Source of the DNA: Flaccisagitta enflata
Lineage: Eukaryota; Chaetognatha; Sagittoidea; Aphragmophora
Length of the DNA stretch: 64,000 bases
Assembly (NCBI GenBank): GCA_965153355.1
Contig: OZ231127.1
Coordinates: forward strand, 50,778,001-50,842,000
Reading direction: 5' to 3'
The notes beneath the pieces are model-generated. The model did no database searches. It was not told the DNA's origin and was given only the letters and a program-made list of their open reading frames with translations. Of the stretch, positions 55,725 through 64,000 are shown one piece after another. Within the stretch, counting starts at the first letter, position 1, and every line of letters starts with the position of its first letter. Position numbers and translations under genes: made by a program.

Positions 55725-56640
55725 CAAAAGCATTCGATGGTCAGTGGTACCATGCCCTGCCCAAGTAGGTTGTGATTGAAATTTAGGGAGCAGGGCGGCA
55801 GCTCTGAAGGGGCTAATGACCTATGCTTTCACACATGAGGCAATTTTATCTAGTGGTTGGTTGGGATTTGGGCCTCTGGGCTGAGATCTAGGGCTGAGGC
55901 TCTGGGCCTTGGGGCTGGATTTTGTTCTGGATTTTGTTCTTAAAGTTAGGATTTGGGCTTTTGATGTTGGGAATTAGGCCTTGAGGTTCAGGTTTGGGCG
56001 TCAAGCCTTGATTTTGTGCTTGAGGCTGGAATTCAGGATTTGAGGTTGGGATTTGGGCCTTGAGGTTGGGATTTGGGCCTTAAGGTTGGGATTTGGGCCT
56101 TAAGGTTGGGATTTGGGCCTTAAGGTTGGGATTTGGGCCTTAAGGTTGGGATTTGAGCTTGCAAGTTGGGATTTGAGCCTTAAGGTTGGGATTTGAGCAT
56201 GGAAGTTGGGATTTGAGCCTTGAGGTTGGGATTTGAGCCTTAAGGTTGAGGTTTGAGCAGCAAGGTTGGGATTTGAGCCTTGAGAGTTGGGATTTGAGCT
56301 AGGTTGAGGATTTGAGCCCCTTGGAGTTGGATTTGGGCATAGGTTGGGATTTTGAGCCTTAAGGTTGGGATTTGGGCATGGAGTTGAGATTTGGGCCTTA
56401 GGTTGGGATTGGGCCTTAAGGTTGGGATTTGGAGGCCTTAAGGTTGAGATTTGGGCCTTAAGGTTGAGATTTGGGCCTTGAGGATAGTATTTGGGCCTTG
56501 AGGATGGGATTTAAGCAGAATTAGGCTAAATCTGGTAGATTTTGGCAAAATTTGATGGATTTGGGATTCGAAGCCTGGGGTCGGGGGACATAGAAGTAGG
56601 AGATATTTTCCCATGTGTGAAAGCATAGGCACTGTCCTCT
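55725..56640. mobile_element. Foldback-like element with expanded right-arm minisatellite
   Basis: Left end gccgcaaaagcattcgatgg ... tgacctatgctttcacacat; right end cccatgtgtgaaagcatagg. The interior (56,025-56,500) is an array of the 20-bp unit gggatttgggccttaaggtt, nearly all in one orientation, so one arm has expanded at the expense of the other. Confidence 0.7.
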
Positions 56641-56667
56641 CAGCGAGAATCCAGGTAAGAGGCATAG

Positions 56668-57195
56668 TACAGGAGGTTTTTTATAGTTTGTCATAGTTTG
56701 ATGGTTACTTTTACTAGAAATTACAGTTATGAAATCTTGTCAAGGGCGCTTTTTGAGAAATATGAAAAAAAGATTAATTTCAACCTTATTTTAAATGAAA
56801 AGTTTTTCAACTCATCCAGACCTCTTTTTTGATGATAAATCTGCAATCCTGATGTTATTTCCTTTCATTTGATAGGTCGCACTATATGTTTTTATGAAGA
56901 AATAAAAATTTCAATTTTTAAGCCACCATTATAATTTTGCAACGGTGGCTAAAAAATTGAAAATCATAATTCTTGAAAAAAACATGGTGCAGCATGTCAA
57001 ATGAAAATGATATCAGGATCACAAATTGCTAAAAAGAGGTTTTGATATAAGTCCAAGAATCTATTTAAATAAGAAGTTAAAAATGTTCTTTTCAAATTAC
57101 CTCAAGAAAGCGCCCACCATTAAGATTTCATGAGTGATAATTTTAGTTCAATCACCCTAAGCCCAAGAATCTACAAAAAAAACTCACTTGCTATA
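56668..57195. mobile_element. Long palindrome (possible foldback MITE)
   Basis: Centre about 56,935 (agccaccattat ... gcaacggtggct). The arms pair outward through caatttttaagcc / ggctaaaaaattg, tgaaatcttg.caagggcgct / gcgcccaccattaagatttc. Non-coding; target duplication not resolved. Confidence 0.65.
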
Positions 57196-57479
57196 ACGAC
57201 CTGGACTCGTTGAAATTGTCGTCGTGGCCCCTCGGGGCCGTTGACCTAAAAAGGACGACAGCGAAGAGAAATCCCTGGTTCAGTTTTTTTTCCATTTGGT
57301 GTTTGCGATATTTGATAGTAGATTAATCTTTTTTCATGCCTAACCCTGCACACTGGCCCTTTCTTGCTTTCACCTACACGAACCAATTGTTACATTTCTA
57401 ACAAGCGCACGAGATCAAGAAAACCAGCGTGGTCTTGACGGGCTTAATGTTGACCAAAGATGATCTTACTTGATTTGAA
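57196..57479. other. Unassigned DNA before the 22-bp satellite leader
   Basis: Contains ggcccctcggggcc palindrome at about 57,227; no gene. Confidence 0.35.
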
Positions 57480-57740
57480 TATCTCCGAATGAAATTTCAG
57501 CTCACAGAAAATTGAGGGCATACCTTCAAGTAAAGGATAGCAATTGAACAGCCCCTGCAAAATTCGAAATAAATCTGAAGTCTGGTTTATGAGATAATAG
57601 CTTATTTATGTAGTAATGTGTTACTAGGACTTAAGCTATTTTTTCTTTTTTTTTTCCTTTTTTTTATGAAATTTTTTCTTTGAAATTTTTTTGTGAAAAA
57701 AAATTTTCTTTGAAAAAAATTTTTTTTCAAGGTTTGCCTT
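57480..57740 (+). repeat. Leader and A/T block of the 22-bp satellite
   Basis: Diverged relative of 50,430-50,730: cccctgcaa, tctggtttatgagataatag, tatttatg, aggactta, then poly-T/poly-A alternation. Confidence 0.55.
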
Positions 57741-58205
57741 GATAGACTTCAAGGTATTCCATTATGGACTTCCAAGGTATGCCATTATGGACTTCTAAGG
57801 TTTGCCATCATGGACTTCAAGGTATGCCATCATGGACTATAAGGTATGCCATCTATTCATCATGGACTTCAAGGTATGCCATCATGGACTTTGAGGTATG
57901 CCATCATGGACTTCAAGGTGTGCCATCATGGACTTCAAGGTGTGCAATCATGGACTTCAAGGTATGCCATCATGGACTTCAAGGTATGCCATCATGGACT
58001 TCAAGGTATGCCATCTATGCCATATGGACTTCAAGGTATGCCATCTATGCCATATGGACTTCAAGGTATGCCATCATGGACTTCAAGGTATGCCATCATG
58101 GACTTCAAGGTATGCCATCATGGACTTCAAGGTATGCCATCTTTGCCATATGGACTTCAAGGTATGCCATCATGGACTTCAAGGTATGCCATCATGGACT
58201 TCAAG
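57741..58205 (+). repeat. 22-bp minisatellite, left part
   Basis: Unit of 22 bp with core ggtatgccatcatggac. Several longer variants contain ctatgccatatgg. Because 22 is not a multiple of three, three frames stay open and give spurious repeats. Confidence 0.9.
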
Positions 58206-58692
58206 CTGGGTTGGCAAAAAAGCCACTTTATGCAAAAAAGCCACTTTTTTGAAAAAAGCCAATTTTAGCCGGCTAAAATGGATTAAACCGGCTAAAATCC
58301 TGTGTTTTTTCAAACGCCGGATTTTTTCAAAGTAGTAGCAATCAATATAGAAATAATAAAAAATGTTGATATACAGTGCAAGATGAGAAAAACAGCTGTA
58401 CTTGAACTTGATCTTGTTGGCAATAGAATCAATAACAGTTGGAACTGCAGTCACCTTTTGATGTTTCTCAACTGATAAATCCTCATCGATCATCGATGTC
58501 AGGCAAAAAAAAAAATTCTACGAGAAATTAGGCTTTTGGGAAATTTTTGGATTTTCGATGATTTTACAAAAATTTTTTGAAAAAAGCCAATTTTAGCCGG
58601 CTTTTTTCAAAAATTGTTTGAAAAAAGCCAATTTAATCCAGCCGGTTTAATCCGGCTTTTTTCAAGTGGCTAAAATTAGCGTGCCAACCCAG
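58206..58692. mobile_element. hAT-like MITE inserted in the 22-bp satellite
   Basis: Ends ctgggttggca / tgccaacccag, 8-bp duplication acttcaag on both sides (58,198-58,205 and 58,693-58,700). The inner inverted motif agccggctaaaat / gccggtttaatccggc repeats. 487 bp, no transposase. Confidence 0.8.
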
Positions 58693-59000
58693 ACTTCAAG
58701 GTATGCCATCATGGACTTCAAGCTGGGTTGGCAAACAAGCCACTTTATTGAAAAAAGCCAATCATAGCCGACTTCAGGTATGCCATCATGGACTTCAAGG
58801 TATGCCATCATGGACTTCAAGGTATGCCATCATGGACTTCAAGGTTTGCCATCATGGACTTCAAGGTTTGCCATCATGGACTTCAAGGTTTGCCATCATG
58901 GACTTCAAGGTATGTCATCATGGACTTCAAGGTATGCCATCATGGACTTCAAGGTATGCCATCATGGACTTCAAGGTATGTCATCATGGACATCAAGGTA
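58693..59000 (+). repeat. 22-bp minisatellite, right part
   Basis: Continues the same array after the insertion. A 48-bp remnant of the same MITE end (ctgggttggcaaacaagcc, 58,723-58,770) sits inside it. Confidence 0.9.
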
Positions 59001-59114
59001 CCTATGCCGGCGATTTTGTATGATTTTCTGCACAATTTTGTTTTTGTTTCCGAATCCTCCGCCAGGGCGAAGCCTTAATTCAATTAGTTTCGGGCCGTAA
59101 TACTTAAAGCACAG

Positions 59115-59214
59115 CCAACCCTTAGCCCTAACGCTAACCATGTCCCTAGCCCTAACCCTAAAACTATCTCCAACCCTAACCCTAAACCCACCTCTAACCC
59201 TAATTAAAAAACCC
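59115..59214 (+). repeat. Short degenerate telomere-like tract
   Basis: ccctaa units with variants, interstitial. Confidence 0.75.
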
Positions 59215-60994
<1,780 letters not shown>

Positions 60995-61053
60995 TCGCGC
61001 TTATCGTTTGAGTCATTTTGTTTCTGTCTCTTCTCTATTCTCTCTTTTTCTCT

Positions 61054-61206
61054 TTTTTAGTCGCGGACACGCAGACTCTACACCCTGCCGTGTCAGTCGG
61101 TCGGTCAGTCGGTTGGTCCGTCACGTTTTAATTCCGATGTTTTTGCGTTGCACTACTGCTCCTGCCCAACCGTCCGCGACTGGTTGCCGTATCTATCTGG
61201 CCTTGT
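61054..61206 (+). mobile_element. AGTCGCG hairpin repeat, diverged
   Basis: agtcgcggacacgcagact at 61,059-61,077, actctacaccctgc, cagtcggtcgg tract, ctgctcctgccc, tctggccttgttt. Confidence 0.7.
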
Positions 61207-61360
61207 TTTGGTGCGGACGCAACTCTATAAGAACTTTGTCATTAAGTCCTCCGTTGGTCCGTCCGTTAAGTCCCGTCACGCTCCGAGAGTTGAAAAGTGA
61301 AGAAGCATCTCCGCCCCTGCCCACCCGTCGCAACTGGTGGCCAAATATCCGGCCTTGTTC
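61207..61360 (+). mobile_element. Hairpin-repeat variant (ctctataag subfamily)
   Basis: ggtgcggacgcaac at 61,210, followed by tctataag, ccgttggtccgtccg, cgcccctgcccacccg and atccggccttgtt. Tandem with the previous copy. Confidence 0.65.
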
Positions 61361-61842
61361 GTTCCTCCCTTTCGTCATTTCCTTTCGCTTTCGCTTCAGA
61401 AGAGCCATCAGATTCAGAGACACCATTTTTTTCGGCTAAAAGCTATTCTCGCTCGCTTTCTCTGTTGAAACAAGGCCTGTCACAACCATTGAGAACATCA
61501 ACACCGTGTCGGACATAAAGCTACCATATCCCTTTTACCTACAAACTGACGGGCTGTAATATTAAAACAACTGAGAGAAAAGAAGACGCACGGACGTAAC
61601 TAAATTAACCAACCAACGACTGCAGTCGCGTCCGGTGGGCACTGGGCTGGGGTAATTATATTAAACCGCAAGAAAAAGACCTCTGTGACGGTGTGACCGA
61701 CCTGGGAGCGGTTCCTGCTCGCTTGCGCGCGTCTTGAAATGAAATTGTGGTGTCATCTCTGTTCTGTACCCCGGCCCTGATTTGTCTTTCTCGTCTATTG
61801 TTTCTTTTAAGTCTGTACTTGCTTTCACCACTTACCCTTTGT
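61361..61842. other. Unassigned DNA with a minus hairpin-repeat trace
   Basis: The trace at 61,585-61,665 includes gactgcagtcgcgtccggtg. No gene. Confidence 0.4.
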
Positions 61843-62155
61843 TTTTAGATGCGTCCACGCATCTCTATAAGAGGCTTTGTCCGTCCGTCCGTCCGTCCGT
61901 CCGTCGGTCGGTTGGTCGGTCCGTGGTGATCGAGTTGAGAATGATGAAAATGCATAGAATCTTGGAAATATCTCAGATTATTGCATCATTCCGTTAAAAT
62001 ATTACATTATTGCATCATTCCACAAGGTTGGTGCAATATTCCATCCACCTGCTTTGTCCGTCCGTCTGCGGGGGAAGAGGAGGAGGAAAATTTTGCACTA
62101 TAAAAGGGGAGGCTTCCAGATGCAGATGAGATTTTGCTCTTCAGGGCCTTGTTTC
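61843..62155 (+). repeat. Hairpin-repeat variant merging into the foldback C end
   Basis: Stem gatgcg-tcca-cgcatc at 61,848-61,863, ctctataag, (gtcc)n and ggtcggt; a second ctttgtccgtccgtctgcgg at 62,052; ends cagggccttgtttc. Confidence 0.6.
62099..62107 (+). promoter_or_regulatory. TATA-box-like motif in a foldback C end
   Basis: TATAAAAGG followed by ggaggcttcc. The same TATAAAAGGGGAGGC is at 63,930, and a TATATAAGAGG version is inverted at about 63,795. Function as a core promoter is inference. Confidence 0.4.
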
Positions 62156-62489
62156 TTCCTGAACCTCCACAGGGAAAATAATCATTTATTCAAACTGGAG
62201 TTTCTCAAACTTTGACGAAAACTCCAACTGTCCCTTTTTGTCAAAAGGTCAAGTCAGGTTAAAAATTCCATGTTACTTGACATGAAATGCTATCTTGAAA
62301 ACCGTTTGTCGTAGAGCTTTCTAAGTGTCACCAAAAGTTCCATTTGACAACTAGATGTAAGTTGATGTTAGACATGTCGCAACATAAGAAGACATGGATG
62401 GTTCCAGAGTTATGATGGAAAAACTGAAACTCACCATAATATGCAAATGAGGAGAGAGATGATGCAATATAAATGCTACATTCCATAGG

Positions 62490-63185
62490 GCTGATGCAAT
62501 ATAATGAAACAGTGCATCATCCCATTGCGCTGATGCAATAAACTGAATTATTGCATCATCCCACAGGGCTGATGCAATACAATAAGATATTGCATCACCC
62601 CATGGGAATGATGTAATAAACTGAAATATTGCATCATCCCATTGCGCTGATGCAATAAACTGAAATATTGCATCATCCCATAGGGCTGATGCAATAAAAT
62701 GAAATATTGCATCATCCCATGGGAATGATGTAATGAAATAGAATATTGCATCATCCCATTGTGCTGATGCAATAAACAGAAATATTGCATCATCCCATAG
62801 GGCTGATGCAATAAAATGAAATATTGCATCATCCCATGGGAATGATGTAATGAAATAGAATATTGCATCATCCCATTGTGCTGATGCAATAAACTGAATT
62901 ATTGCATCATCCCATATGGCAGATGCAATGAAATGAAGTATTGCATCATCCCATTAGGCTGATGCAATAAACAAAAATATTGCATCATCCTATAGGGCTG
63001 ATGCAATAAAATGAAATATTACATCATCCCATAGGGCAAATGTAATAAGATGATATATTACATCATCCCACAGGGCTGATGCAATAAGATGAAATATTGC
63101 ATCGTCTCAACGGGCTGATGCAATGATATGAGATATTGTATCATTCCATAGGGCTGATGCAATGAAATGAAATATTGCATCATCT
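62490..63185 (+). repeat. 39-bp satellite of palindromic units
   Basis: About 17 units, each itself an imperfect palindrome: gatgcaata ... tattgcatc, separated by cccatagggct-like linkers. Confidence 0.9.
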
Positions 63186-63929
63186 CATGGGGCTTTACCA
63201 CAAACCTCATTTGCATATTATGGTGTCTTTCAGTTTTTCTATCATAACTCTGGAACTACTTATGTCACATTATGTTGCGACATGTCTAACATCAACTTAC
63301 ATCTAGTTGTCAAATGGAACTTTTGGTGACACTTAAAAAGCTCTACGACAAACCGTTTCTGAGATAGCATTTCATGTCATGTAACATGGAATTGACAAGG
63401 TCACTTTCCCTTTCTAACCTGATAAGTGAAAGAAAAAGCAAGAGTTTCAGTAAGAGTGAGAAATTGAAGTGTACGTAATTTTCCTCATTTGCATATTATG
63501 GTGAGTTTCAGTTTTTCCATCATAACTCTGGAACCATCCATGTCCTCTTATGTTGCAACATGTCTAACATCAACTTACATCTAGTTGTCAAATGGAACTT
63601 TTGGTGACACTTAGAAAGCTCTACGACAAACGGTTTCTGAGATAGCATTTCATGTCATGTAGCATGAAACTCTGGATGTCACTTTACCCTTCAGACCTGA
63701 TAAGTAACAGGAATAAATATTTTATTACCTGTGGAGGTTCAGGGATAAGATTTGCTCTGCAGAGCAAAATCTCATCTGCCTGTGGAAGCCTCCTCTTATA
63801 TAGTGCAAAATTTTCCTCCTCAACCCCTTCCTCCTCATCATGCATTATGCAATAATGGACTTGCCCAGGCCTTTCCTCATAGGATGATGCAATATGAGGA
63901 GGAGGGGGAGGAAGAGGAGAAATTGGTCC

Positions 63930-63938
63930 CTATAAAAG
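63930..63938 (+). promoter_or_regulatory. TATA-box-like motif, second copy
   Basis: TATAAAAGG after a ggaggagggggaggaagagg purine tract. Any transcript would leave the window. Confidence 0.4.
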
Positions 63939-64000
63939 GGGAGGCATCCTGGAGCAAAGTGTCTTTGTCCTCTGACGGCTAGATCTCAGAGTAACATTCC

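Larger units (their letters stand above)
62065..63830. mobile_element. Foldback-like element C with 39-bp palindromic satellite core
   Basis: Outer arms pair: aggaggaaaattttgcacta / tagtgcaaaattttcctcct. Inner arms of about 200 bp pair (62,265-62,455 with 63,200-63,390): caactagatgtaagttgatg / catcaacttacatctagttg. A further copy of the right arm lies at 63,485-63,665. The core (62,490-63,185) is a satellite array. No ORF. Confidence 0.75.

Noticed and set aside
57764-58335. Regular 22-bp repeats considered as a CRISPR array
   Set aside because: There are no variable spacers between units, they are directly tandem, and the genome is eukaryotic.

Overview
This window is nuclear DNA from a eukaryote, most likely a non-insect invertebrate animal. 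Two animal-type genes are split by short GT-AG introns: an ABHD11-like serine hydrolase and an N-acylneuraminate-9-phosphatase (NANP)-like HAD phosphatase. Degenerate CCCTAA tracts suggest TTAGGG telomeres. I cannot name the species. Nothing bacterial is visible (no operons, CRISPR, rRNA or tRNA). Most of the window is mobile elements, satellites and simple repeats.

Layout. 1-29,241: a palindromic complex built from three copies of one retroelement segment. Copy 1 (1-4,270) reads minus, copy 2 (4,273-11,612) reads plus and copy 3 (13,310-about 20,650 and beyond) reads minus. Copies 2 and 3 are about 7.3 kb inverted arms around a 1.7 kb loop that holds NANP exons. The right side is interpretable as an LTR retroelement (minus, 13,539-29,236). 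It has LTRs of about 750 bp (TG...CA), a polypurine tract beside the 3' LTR and a matching TTTAC target duplication. It encodes two same-frame Pro/Gln-rich ORFs separated by one TAG. No gag, protease or reverse transcriptase of LTR type is visible. A CR1/L2/jockey-like non-LTR retrotransposon (about 23,217-27,060 or further), next to telomere-like DNA, lies inside it.

29,242-40,000: repeat-rich DNA, then the ABHD11-like gene in seven recognisable exons (36,235-39,948). Its sixth intron holds a dispersed hairpin repeat and long GA and AC tracts.

40,000-64,000: mostly non-autonomous elements. These are (a) a dispersed repeat of about 220 bp starting with an AGTCGCG hairpin; (b) foldback-like elements whose inverted arms contain 20-21 bp minisatellites that flip orientation at the centre; (c) hAT-like elements with perfect 8-bp target duplications (47,452-49,190 and 58,206-58,692); (d) long 18-, 17- and 22-bp minisatellites, two of them following a homologous leader and an A/T block; (e) a foldback structure at 62,065-63,830 enclosing a 39-bp palindromic satellite and TATA-like boxes.

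The two host genes have unrelated roles (sialic acid synthesis and mitochondrial hydrolase function). They share only a dispersed repeat found beside both. The most unusual aspect is how often palindromic structure arises independently: a multi-kb inverted duplication, foldback elements with satellite arms, hairpin-ended repeats with compensating stem changes, and long-palindrome transposons.
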